From Gemmatimonadota bacterium (GTDB taxonomy: Bacteria; Gemmatimonadota; Gemmatimonadetes; Gemmatimonadales; Gemmatimonadaceae), in assembly GCA_016191225.1 (NCBI GenBank), contig JACPPC010000012.1:45025-109024 (forward strand): 64,000 nucleotides of DNA, given 5' to 3'. Below are positions 24,840-32,349 of this stretch, in pieces (position 1 is the stretch's first letter; the number at the start of each line of letters is the position of its first letter). Made by a program: the position numbers and the translations under genes. The notes below the pieces were generated by a model, which had not been told where the DNA came from, ran no database searches, and saw only the letters and a list, made by a program, of their open reading frames with translations.

Positions 24840-26717
24840 ATGAGTCCCGCCAACCTCACCGAGCTCCTGCGCACCTGCTCGTTCGTGCAGGGGCTCCCCG
24901 ACCAGCACCTCTGGCAGCTGTCGCGCAGCGGCACCCTCACCGAGTTCCCCACCGACGCCCTCCTGTTCAGCCAGGGGGGGCCCCGGGCCCTGATGGCGAT
25001 CGTGGTCGAGGGGAGCATCGCGATCGAGAAGGGGGCCGACGGGATGACCGTGCGCATGACCACGCTCGGGCCGGGCGAGGCGGTCGGCGAGGGGATCCTG
25101 CTCGACGAGGAGCGGCACGGCACGAGCGCCCGCGTGCTCGAGCCCACTCGCGCCTTCGTGTACGACAAGGCGAAGCTCGCCGCCCTGCTCAAGGAGGCGC
25201 CGGCGATCTACGCCGCCCTCGTGGGGCGCGCCGCGCGCTCGATCTCGCGCCGCCTGTCGCAGGTGGACGCCACGATGGTCGGTCGCGGGCGCTCCCTCGG
25301 CTTCGGCGGCAACCGGCTGCGCACCGAGAAGGACCTCCTCGGCGAGCGCGAGATCCCGACCGAGGCGCTGTACGGCATCCAGACGCTGCGGGCGATGGAG
25401 AACTTCCCCATCTCCGGCACCACGCTGCGCGAGTTCCCCTCGCTGATCACCGCGCTGGCCACGGTCAAGGCGGCGGCCGCGGCGGCCAACGCCGAGCTCG
25501 GCCTCCTCGACGCCGAGCGGCACGCCCTGATCGCCAAGGCCGCCGAGGAGGTGCGGACCGGGCGCCACCACGAGCACTTCCTGGTGGACATGATCCAGGG
25601 GGGCGCCGGCACGAGCACCAACATGAACGCCAACGAGGTGATTGCGAACCGCGGCCTCGAGCTCGCCGGCCGGCAGCGGGGGGACTACGAGTACCTGTCG
25701 CCGAACACGCACGTGAACCTCAGCCAGTCCACGAACGACGTCTATCCCACGGCGGTGCGCCTGGCGCTGCACGCCAGCATCGAGTCGCTCAAGGGGGCGA
25801 TGACGGCGCTGGCCGGGTCGCTCAAGGCCAAGGGGGTCGAGTTCGCGCCGCACCTCAAGATGGGGCGCACCCAGCTGCAGGACGCGGTGCCGATGACCCT
25901 CGGGCAGGAGTTCACCGCCTTCGGCGTGACGATGCTCGAGGACGTCGACCGGCTGTCGGAGGCGCAGGCGCTCTTGCGCGAGATCAACATGGGGGCGACG
26001 GCGATCGGTACCGGGATCACCGCCTCGCCCGGGTACACGGAGGCGGTGCGCAAGCACCTGAGCGCCCTCTCCGGGCTGACGCTGATCACCGCACCGGACC
26101 TCGTGGAGGCGACCGCCGACGTGGGGGGGCTGGTGCAACTCTCCGGCGTCATGAAGCGCTGCGCGGTCAAGCTGAGCAAGACCTGCAACGACCTCCGGCT
26201 CCTCAGCTCGGGCCCCCGCGCGGGGCTGGGGGAGATCAACCTGCCGGCGCAGCAGCCGGGGTCGAGCATCATGCCGGGGAAGGTGAACCCGGTGATCCCC
26301 GAGGTGGTGAACCAGGTCTGCTACGAGGTGATCGGCGGCGACGTGACGATCACGATGGCGGCCGAGGGGGGGCAGCTGCAGCTTAACGTCTTCGAGCCGG
26401 TGATCGCCTACCGGCTGCTGCACGGCCTGGACATGCTGCGCCACGCCTGCGTGGTGCTGCGCGAGCGGTGCGTGGAGGGGATCACCGCCAACCCGGCGCG
26501 GATGAAGCACTTCGTGGAGCAGTCGATCGGGATCGTGACGGCGCTGGTCCCGCGGCTGGGCTACGAGGCGAGCACCGACATCGCCCGCGAGGCGCTGGAG
26601 ACGGGGCGCGGGGTGTACGAGATCGTGCAGCGGCGCAAGCTGCTGACCGCGCGGGAACTCGACGAATTGCTGGACCCCGCTCGCATGGCCGGTTCGCCGG
26701 CCGGAGGCACGACCTGA
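24840..26717 (+). CDS. aspA: Aspartate ammonia-lyase with N-terminal cyclic-nucleotide-binding-like domain
   Basis: Aspartase (L-aspartate to fumarate plus ammonia) with an extra sensory-type domain, 625 residues. Residues of about 1-145 resemble a cNMP/CAP-family beta-roll (CSFVQGLPDQHLWQLSRSG, IVVEGSIAIEKGADG, GPGEAVGEGILLDEERHG). Residues of about 160-625 are a complete aspartase/fumarase-superfamily enzyme: TSTNMNANEVIANRGLE, SPNTHVNLSQSTNDVYPTA, and the signature GSSIMPGKVNPV followed by PEVVNQVCYEV and AAEGGQLQLNVFEPVI, which match aspartase better than fumarase C. Normal AspA is about 470 residues, so the N-terminal domain is a true addition. In that domain the phosphate-binding Arg of classical cNMP pockets is not obvious. 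It overlaps the next small gene by one base. Confidence 0.88.
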   Translation: MSPANLTELLRTCSFVQGLPDQHLWQLSRSGTLTEFPTDALLFSQGGPRALMAIVVEGSIAIEKGADGMTVRMTTLGPGEAVGEGILLDEERHGTSARVLEPTRAFVYDKAKLAALLKEAPAIYAALVGRAARSISRRLSQVDATMVGRGRSLGFGGNRLRTEKDLLGEREIPTEALYGIQTLRAMENFPISGTTLREFPSLITALATVKAAAAAANAELGLLDAERHALIAKAAEEVRTGRHHEHFLVDMIQGGAGTSTNMNANEVIANRGLELAGRQRGDYEYLSPNTHVNLSQSTNDVYPTAVRLALHASIESLKGAMTALAGSLKAKGVEFAPHLKMGRTQLQDAVPMTLGQEFTAFGVTMLEDVDRLSEAQALLREINMGATAIGTGITASPGYTEAVRKHLSALSGLTLITAPDLVEATADVGGLVQLSGVMKRCAVKLSKTCNDLRLLSSGPRAGLGEINLPAQQPGSSIMPGKVNPVIPEVVNQVCYEVIGGDVTITMAAEGGQLQLNVFEPVIAYRLLHGLDMLRHACVVLRERCVEGITANPARMKHFVEQSIGIVTALVPRLGYEASTDIAREALETGRGVYEIVQRRKLLTARELDELLDPARMAGSPAGGTT

Positions 26718-27112
26718 TGGCTGGACTCAAGCTCGATGGCGCCGGCACGGCCAAGATGGCCACCCTCGAGTCGGCGGTGCACGCCGCGTCGACCCTGCAC
26801 GTGACGGTGGAGCGGATGGCGATGGCGGTGAAGTCCAAGCAGCCGACGGCGATGTTCCTGTCGACGTTCAAGCGGACCGCCGCGCCGATGGTGGGGCAGC
26901 TCAAGGGGCAGTTCGGGATGATCTCGGACCAGGTGGCGGCGGCGATCCTCGTCTGCACCAAGACGGGTGGGGGGGAGCCGCAGCGGCTGCGGGCGATGCG
27001 CGAGGCGGTGGCGGGGATCAAGGTGGCCCTCGAGATCGCGGTGGCGCAGACCAAGGAGAAGCACGCCCGGCACGACGAAAAGCACGAGGGGGCGGCCGAG
27101 CCGGCGGAGTGA
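26717..27112 (+). CDS. Small helical protein of unknown function
   Basis: A protein of 131 residues whose ATG overlaps the aspartase stop (TGATG), so the two are co-translated. It is predicted to be all-helical, with Ala/Lys/Met-rich heptad-like segments (KMATLESAVHAASTLHVTVERMAMAVK and AMREAVAGIKVALEIAVAQTKEKHA). One Cys (AAAILVCTKTGGGEPQRLRAM) and a His/Glu-rich tail (KHARHDEKHEG) are visible. No signal peptide or membrane helix is seen. I do not recognise the family. The coupling suggests a partner or regulator of the aspartase fusion, but this is only context. Confidence 0.6.
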   Translation: MAGLKLDGAGTAKMATLESAVHAASTLHVTVERMAMAVKSKQPTAMFLSTFKRTAAPMVGQLKGQFGMISDQVAAAILVCTKTGGGEPQRLRAMREAVAGIKVALEIAVAQTKEKHARHDEKHEGAAEPAE

Positions 27113-27167
27113 CGCCGGGGGTGGCGCAACCCCCGGTGCCGGTTGGCGTTGCACGCGAAATTTCGGG

Positions 27168-27198
27168 TTGTATCCGGCGGGGTGGGGGCGTACTTTTC
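27168..27198 (+). promoter_or_regulatory. Bacteroidota-type promoter of the cox operon
   Basis: TTG at 27168-27170, a 20-base spacer, then TACTTTTC at 27191-27198, about 70 bases before coxB. The expected transcription start (near 27203) coincides with the ATG of a 21-codon open frame at 27203-27268. Confidence 0.55.
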
Positions 27199-27202
27199 CG
27201 CG

Positions 27203-27268
27203 ATGTTTTTCCCGGCCTGTCCGCGCCCGCGACCGGCCGTCCCGCTGGCCCAACGAGACAGGACATGA
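27203..27268 (+). CDS. Possible leader peptide upstream of coxB
   Basis: A 21-codon frame begins with ATG at the predicted transcription start of the cox operon and ends with a TGA that overlaps the coxB ATG (ATGA). The peptide is MFFPACPRPRP followed by AVPLAQRDRT. It has one Cys and no attenuator-like codon run. The layout would couple coxB translation to a leaderless leader, but coding status is unproven; the stretch could equally be an untranslated leader. Confidence 0.3.
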   Translation: MFFPACPRPRPAVPLAQRDRT

Positions 27269-28533
27269 CCGGTACTTCGCGCCTGCGCCGGAGCCTCGGT
27301 GCCGCCACGGCGGCGCTCGCCCTTGCCGCGCTCGCCGCCTGTGGCTCCGACCACCCGAACTCGACCTTCCTCCACTGGACGGAGTTCGGCCGCGACATCG
27401 ACTTCCTCTGGGACCGCCTCCTCGGCTGGGGCACCGCCGTGTTCGTCCTGGTCGAGGCGGTGCTCGTCTACACCATCATCAGGTTCCGGGCCAAGCCCGA
27501 CGGCCCGACCCCGGTGCAGACCCACGGCAACACGACGCTCGAGATCACCTGGACGATCGTCCCGGCGGTGATCCTGGTGTTCATTGCGGTGCCGACGGTG
27601 CGCACGGTGTTCAAGACGCAGGCCAAGGCCCCCGACAGTGCGCTGCAGGTCGAGGTGATCGGGCACCAGTGGTGGTGGGAGTTCAAGTACCCGCAGTACG
27701 GCATCACCACGGCCAACGAGCTGTACCTGCCGGTGGGGCGCACGGTGAACTTCGCGCTCAAGACGAAGGACGTGCTGCACTCGTTCTGGATCCCGAACCT
27801 CGGCGGCAAGCGCGACCTGATCTCGAACCGCACGAACTACCTGTGGTTCACCCCCGACTCGATCGGGGCGGCGGCGATGAACGGCCAGTGCGCCGAGTAC
27901 TGCGGCGACAGCCACGCCAACATGAAGTTCAAGGTGTTCACGGTGGCGCCGGCCGACTTCGAGTCGTGGGCGGCGCACCAGAAGCGGCCGGCGGTGTTCG
28001 GCGTGGCGCCGGCGGCTCCCGCCACGCCGGCGGTGCCGGTGAAGTCGGCGGCGCGCGGCGCGGTCGCAGCGGCCCCGGCGCCGGCGGACACGGCCCCCCC
28101 GGTGGGCTACGCCTTCCCGGCCGACCAGATCAAGCCGTTCTGGTGGCCCAAGACGCCGCTCCCGGCGGGGCTGGCGGAGATCCCGGACGCGGTGCTGGCG
28201 CAGGGCGACGCGGCGCGCGGCAAGGACACCTACTCGCGCTCGGCCTGCATCGGCTGCCACACGATCACGGGCAACCCGATGTCGATGGGCGTGATCGGCC
28301 CGAACCTGACGCACTTCGGCTCGCGGCACACGCTGGCCGCGGGGCTCTTTCCCAATGACGCGAAGCACCTGGCGATGTGGATCAAGAACTCCCGCATGAT
28401 GAAGCCCGGGGTGCTGATGAACACGCAGGGGATGAACGAGATGGATCCGATGATGCACCAGAAGGTCACCACGGGTGGCCTCACCGACGCCCAGGTCGCC
28501 GATGTCGTGGCGTACCTGCGCGCCCTCAAGTAG
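27265..28533 (+). CDS. coxB: Cytochrome c oxidase subunit II fused to cytochrome c (caa3 type)
   Basis: Electron-entry subunit of a heme-copper oxidase, 422 residues. It is a lipoprotein: the lipobox LAALAAC lies in the N-terminal signal. Two transmembrane helices follow (WGTAVFVLVEAVLVYTII and EITWTIVPAVILVFIAVPTV). The CuA site is complete: QWWWEFKYP, His in LHSFWIPNL (about residue 171) and CAEYCGDSHANM (about residues 208-219). After an Ala/Pro linker comes a class-I cytochrome c domain with heme motif CIGCH (about residues 328-332) and a likely axial Met in one of the later Met-rich segments (RMMKPGVLM, MNEMDPMM). The fusion is the mark of caa3 oxidases. First gene of coxBACD. Confidence 0.95.
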   Translation: MTGTSRLRRSLGAATAALALAALAACGSDHPNSTFLHWTEFGRDIDFLWDRLLGWGTAVFVLVEAVLVYTIIRFRAKPDGPTPVQTHGNTTLEITWTIVPAVILVFIAVPTVRTVFKTQAKAPDSALQVEVIGHQWWWEFKYPQYGITTANELYLPVGRTVNFALKTKDVLHSFWIPNLGGKRDLISNRTNYLWFTPDSIGAAAMNGQCAEYCGDSHANMKFKVFTVAPADFESWAAHQKRPAVFGVAPAAPATPAVPVKSAARGAVAAAPAPADTAPPVGYAFPADQIKPFWWPKTPLPAGLAEIPDAVLAQGDAARGKDTYSRSACIGCHTITGNPMSMGVIGPNLTHFGSRHTLAAGLFPNDAKHLAMWIKNSRMMKPGVLMNTQGMNEMDPMMHQKVTTGGLTDAQVADVVAYLRALK

Positions 28534-28552
28534 CCCGCGGAGACTGACACCC

Positions 28553-30424
28553 ATGACCACGATGGCAGCCCCCGCCCCCGCCACGCTCCCCACGACCGGC
28601 GAGTACAAGACCGGCATCTGGAGCTGGCTCACGACGGTCGACCACAAGCGGATCGGCATCCTCTACCTCGTCACCGCCCTGTTCTTCTTCGTCTGGGGCG
28701 GGCTCGAGGCGGCGATCATCCGCGCGCAGCTGGCCGGCCCGAACATGGGGCTGGTGACGGCGCAGCAGTACAACCAGCTGTTCACGATGCACGGCACGAC
28801 AATGGTGTTCCTCGTCATCATGCCGCTGTCGTCGGCGTTCTTCAACTTCCTGATCCCGCTCCAGATCGGGGCGCGCGACGTCGCCTTCCCGCGGCTCAAC
28901 GCGTTCAGCTACTGGGTCTTCCTGGCGGGGGGCATCGTGGTCACGCTGCCGATCCTGTTCGGGATGGCGCCCGACGGCGGCTGGTTCGGCTACGCCCCGC
29001 TCACGACCAAGGCGTACTCGAGCGGCTACAACATCGACTACTGGGTGCTGGGCCTGCAGATCCTCGGCGTGGCCTCGCTGGCGGCGGCGTTCAACTTCAT
29101 CACGACGATCATCAACATGCGCGCCCCCGGCATGGTGCTGATGCGGATGCCGGTGTTCACCTGGATGTCGTTCGTGGTGCAGTTCCTCGTGATCCTCGCC
29201 TTCCCGGTGATCACGGCGGCGCTCGTGTTCCTGCTGTTCGACCGCTTCTTCGGCACGAACTTCTACACCGTCGCGGCCGGCGCCGACCCGCTGCTGTGGC
29301 AGCACCTGTTCTGGGTCTTCGGCCACCCCGAGGTCTACATCCTCATCCTGCCCGCGTTCGGGCTGGTGAGCGAGGTGCTGCCGACCTTCTCGCGCAAGCC
29401 GCTGTTCGGGTACCCGGTGATCGTGTACTCGGGCATCCTGATCGGCGCCCTCGGATTCGGCGTCTGGGCCCACCACATGTTCTCGGTGGGGATGGGGCCG
29501 ATCGCCGACTCGGTGTTCTCGGTGACGACGATGCTGATCGCCATCCCCACCGGCGTGAAGATCCTCAACTGGGTGTCGACGATGTGGGGCGGGCAGATCC
29601 GCTTCACGACGTCGATGATGTTCGCGATCGCGCTGGTGGCGATGTTCACCGTCGGCGGCATCTCGGGAATCATGCACTCGTCGGCCCCGGCCGACCTGCA
29701 GCAGACCGACTCCTACTTCGTGGTCGCGCACTTCCACTACGTGCTGGTGGGCGGCGCGGTGCTCGGCATCATGGCCGGCGTCTACTACTACTTCCCCAAG
29801 TTGACGGGGCGGATGCTCGACGAGACCCTCGGCAAGTGGCACTTCTGGACATTCGTCATCGGCACCAACCTGACCTTCTTCCCGATGCACATGTCGGGGC
29901 TGTACGGGATGCCGCGCCGCATCTACACGTACGACGCCGGGCAGGGATGGGAGATGTACAACCTGCTGTCGTCGATCGGCGTGATCTTCCAGGCCATCGG
30001 GATGACGATCTTCTTCGTGAACTTCATCCGCAGCTGGAAGAAGGGGGCGATCGCCGGCAACAACCCGTGGGGGGCGCCGACACTGGAGTGGGCGATCCCG
30101 AGCCCGGTGCCGGACTACAACTTCGCGCACATCCCGGTGGTCACTTCGCGCTACCCGCTGTGGGACCAGAAGGCCGGCGATCTGGTGAAGAGCGAGGCCG
30201 AGACGACGACCGGCGGCCGGCTCAAGACCGCCGCCGAGCTCGGCATCCCGATGCCCTTCCCGACGATCCTGCCGCTGGTCGCCGCCGTGTTCATGACGGC
30301 GATGCTCTGCGGGCTGCTGTTCATCCACGCGGGGAACCTGCCGCTGGCGCTCGGCATCATGATCACCTGCGGGCTCGGGCTCGCGTTCACGCTCATCAAG
30401 TGGCTCACCAGCCCGCTCGAATGA
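28553..30424 (+). CDS. coxA: Cytochrome c oxidase subunit I
   Basis: Catalytic heme-copper subunit, 623 residues, about twelve transmembrane helices. The metal ligands are in place: FTMHGTTMVF for the low-spin heme His, FGHPEVYILILP with the CuB His and the cross-linked Tyr, WAHHMFSVG with the CuB His pair, and VAHFHYVLVGG for the heme ligands. HPEVYILILPAFG places it in the A-type oxidases, which use the K channel and usually the D channel; the D-channel residues were not checked one by one. The start at 28553 is chosen because it lies 19 bases after coxB and opens directly on MTTMAAPAPATL; an open frame further upstream runs through the coxB 3' end. Confidence 0.96.
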   Translation: MTTMAAPAPATLPTTGEYKTGIWSWLTTVDHKRIGILYLVTALFFFVWGGLEAAIIRAQLAGPNMGLVTAQQYNQLFTMHGTTMVFLVIMPLSSAFFNFLIPLQIGARDVAFPRLNAFSYWVFLAGGIVVTLPILFGMAPDGGWFGYAPLTTKAYSSGYNIDYWVLGLQILGVASLAAAFNFITTIINMRAPGMVLMRMPVFTWMSFVVQFLVILAFPVITAALVFLLFDRFFGTNFYTVAAGADPLLWQHLFWVFGHPEVYILILPAFGLVSEVLPTFSRKPLFGYPVIVYSGILIGALGFGVWAHHMFSVGMGPIADSVFSVTTMLIAIPTGVKILNWVSTMWGGQIRFTTSMMFAIALVAMFTVGGISGIMHSSAPADLQQTDSYFVVAHFHYVLVGGAVLGIMAGVYYYFPKLTGRMLDETLGKWHFWTFVIGTNLTFFPMHMSGLYGMPRRIYTYDAGQGWEMYNLLSSIGVIFQAIGMTIFFVNFIRSWKKGAIAGNNPWGAPTLEWAIPSPVPDYNFAHIPVVTSRYPLWDQKAGDLVKSEAETTTGGRLKTAAELGIPMPFPTILPLVAAVFMTAMLCGLLFIHAGNLPLALGIMITCGLGLAFTLIKWLTSPLE

Positions 30425-30481
30425 CCGCCCTGACCACCGGCGCCCCCGCCCGGGCGCGCCTGCACCCCACTGGAGCCTGAC

Positions 30482-31168
30482 GTGGCCACTGCCGCCATCG
30501 CTGAATCGCACTCGCACGGCGAAGTCTCGCACCACCGCACCTCGACGGGGCTCAACCACCGCAAGGTCGCGGTGTGGGCCTTCATCGGGTCGGAGTGCAT
30601 GCTGTTCGTGTCGCTGATCTCGACCTACCTGATCTACAAGGGACGGTCGGTCGTCGGCCCGTACCCGCACGAGAACTGGACCGACCCGGCGACCGGCAAG
30701 GTGTTCAAGGAGATCCTGAACATCCCCGTCACCTCGGCGTCGACCTTCGTGCTGCTGATGTCGTCGCTGGCGATGGTGCTGGCGCTGGCCGCGGTGCAGA
30801 ACAAGGACAAGCCGATGCCCACCGGCTGGTGGGACCGCCAGCTCCGCTCGTCCAAGCTCTGGCTCTGGATGACGGCGCTGCTCGGCACGACCTTCCTCGG
30901 CTTCCAGGCCTACGAGTTCACCTCGTTCGTGCACGAGGGGCTGACGATCCGCACCAACCTGTTCGGGTCGAGCTTCTTCACCCTCACCGGCTTCCACGGC
31001 GCGCACGTGACGGTGGGCGTGCTCTGGCTGCTGGCGCTGCTCGGCATCGACTACAAGCGCGGCCTCAAGCCCGCCGACGCCCTCAACGTCGACATCGCCG
31101 CCCTGTACTGGCACTTCGTCGACGTGGTCTGGATCGCGATCTTCACGCTCATCTACCTCATCAAGTAG
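30482..31168 (+). CDS. coxC: Cytochrome c oxidase subunit III
   Basis: Membrane subunit of the aa3/caa3 oxidase, 228 residues, about five transmembrane helices after a His-rich N-terminus. Family motifs are WAFIGSECMLFVSLISTYLI, SSLAMVLALAAVQNKDKP and the ending LTGFHGAHVTVGVLWLLALL, then YWHFVDVVWIAIFTLIYLIK. The length fits short bacterial subunit III proteins. GTG start at 30482, 57 bases after coxA. Confidence 0.93.
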   Translation: MATAAIAESHSHGEVSHHRTSTGLNHRKVAVWAFIGSECMLFVSLISTYLIYKGRSVVGPYPHENWTDPATGKVFKEILNIPVTSASTFVLLMSSLAMVLALAAVQNKDKPMPTGWWDRQLRSSKLWLWMTALLGTTFLGFQAYEFTSFVHEGLTIRTNLFGSSFFTLTGFHGAHVTVGVLWLLALLGIDYKRGLKPADALNVDIAALYWHFVDVVWIAIFTLIYLIK

Positions 31169-31178
31169 GCCGGCGCCC

Positions 31179-31529
31179 ATGGCACACGACGCATCCCACG
31201 CCGACGCCGCCGACCACGGCGCGGAGCACGCCGAGGAACACCACCCCCAGTGGTCGACCTACTGGAAGGTCGCCCTGATCCTGTCCGTGATCACGGTGGT
31301 CGAGGTCTGGATCTACTACACGCCGTTCCGCGACTCCAAGCTGTTTGTGCCGGCGCTGCTCACCATGAGCGCGGCCAAGTTCGCGATCGTGGTGATGTTC
31401 TACATGCACCTCAAGTACGACCACAAGCTGTTCCGGGTGCTGTTCACCGGCCCGTTGCTGATCGCGATCGGCACGCTGACCGGGCTGATGTTCCTGTTCG
31501 GCAAGTTCGCGCTGCACCTCGGCGGCTGA
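31179..31529 (+). CDS. Cytochrome c oxidase subunit IV (CtaF-type)
   Basis: Small accessory oxidase subunit, 116 residues: a His/Asp/Glu-rich N-terminal stretch (HDASHADAADHGAEHAEEHH), then three transmembrane helices (VALILSVITVVEVWIYYTPF, LTMSAAKFAIVVMFYMHLK, VLFTGPLLIAIGTLTGLMFLF). AKFAIVVMFYMHLKYD is the hallmark of prokaryotic COX4. It starts 10 bases after coxC and closes the operon. Confidence 0.9.
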   Translation: MAHDASHADAADHGAEHAEEHHPQWSTYWKVALILSVITVVEVWIYYTPFRDSKLFVPALLTMSAAKFAIVVMFYMHLKYDHKLFRVLFTGPLLIAIGTLTGLMFLFGKFALHLGG

Positions 31530-31550
31530 CGCCGGCGCAGGACCGGAATG

Positions 31551-31587
31551 ACAGGGGGGCGCCCAGCGAAGCCGGGCGCCCCCCTGT
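31551..31587 (+). terminator. Strong hairpin ending the cox operon
   Basis: Perfect 14-bp stem: ACAGGGGGGCGCCC at 31551-31564 pairs with 31574-31587 around a 9-base loop, 21 bases after the last cox gene. It has no T tract and is followed directly by the dispersed repeats. Confidence 0.6.
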
Positions 31588-31593
31588 CGCGTT

Positions 31594-31701
31594 CGTCATC
31601 CTGAGCGCAGCGAAGGATCTGCTTTTCGCCCGTCATCCTGAGCGCAGCGAAGGATCTGCTTTTCACGGCACAAGCAGGTCCTTCGCTTCGCTCAGGACGA
31701 C
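31594..31701. repeat. Three copies of the dispersed palindromic repeat
   Basis: Two direct copies of a 33-base unit (core CATCCTGAGCGCAGCGAAGG, then ATCTGCTTTT) lie at 31594-31626 and 31631-31663. A third copy in inverted orientation is at 31672-31701 (AAGCAGGTCCTTCGC, then TTCGCTCAGGACGAC). They fill the gap between two convergent genes. The unit is itself partly self-complementary. Confidence 0.8.
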
Positions 31702-31703
31702 AG

Positions 31704-32210
31704 CTACTCCTTGCCGCTCAGCGCATACTCCAGCGTATGCCGGAGATTCGGGTGCCGGCGGTACACGTACCGCCCCATCGCCACCGCCGCGATCAGGTTC
31801 GCCAGCCCCACCGACCACCAGGTCATGCCCCCCAGCGCCGCGCTCATGCTCAGGATCGCCGTCGCGCCGTAGAACGCCAGCTGCGACGCCACGAACAGGA
31901 TGAACAGCCCCGCCAGCGCGGCCGGCACCTTCTCCGACACGTTGACCATCGCCGACGCGCCGATCCCCAGCGCGCAGAAGGCCAGGTAGTGCACCACCGT
32001 GTACCCGGCGACGTGCAGGGTCTCGCTCTCCCCCATCGTCGAGCCGAAGAAGCTGAAGAAGCCGTGGCCGAGCGCGGCCGGCGTCTGCAGCGGGTGCCCC
32101 GCGATCATGTCGATGATGAAGAACCAGACGGCGACCGACGTGGCCCCGATGATCCCGGCGACGATTCCCTCGCGCACCACCGGGTTGGCGGGCTTGCTCG
32201 TGGCGTCCAT
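31704..32210 (-). CDS. Four-TM membrane protein of unknown function
   Basis: A protein of 168 residues. The ATG at 32210 has an excellent AGGAGG eight bases upstream, which decides it over an ATG at 32243. Predicted helices are REGIVAGIIGATSVAVWFFIID, the region around AGYTVVHYLAFCALGIGASAMV, ALAGLFILFVASQLAFYGATAI and WWSVGLANLIAAVAMGRYVY. Helix 2 is preceded by GHGFFSFFGSTMG. I do not recognise a named family; similar small proteins occur near oxidase genes, but that is only an impression. It converges on the cox operon. Confidence 0.65.
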   Translation of the reverse strand: MDATSKPANPVVREGIVAGIIGATSVAVWFFIIDMIAGHPLQTPAALGHGFFSFFGSTMGESETLHVAGYTVVHYLAFCALGIGASAMVNVSEKVPAALAGLFILFVASQLAFYGATAILSMSAALGGMTWWSVGLANLIAAVAMGRYVYRRHPNLRHTLEYALSGKE

Positions 32211-32349
32211 GGGCTGAGCCTCCTGGGGCGGCGCCTGCCGCACCGGCCTGCGGTGGTCCCGGGAGCGCCGCGCACCGGCGGCACCCCCCCCCTACGCTAC
32301 CACTTCCCCGTCCCGCGCGTTAGCGCCGGCCCCCCCGGGCGGCGCCGGG

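Noticed and set aside
31594..31663. Two 33-base direct repeats, 37 bases apart, considered as a CRISPR start
   Set aside because: Only two copies with a 4-base gap, a third copy inverted, and related copies elsewhere; this is a dispersed repeat, not an array.
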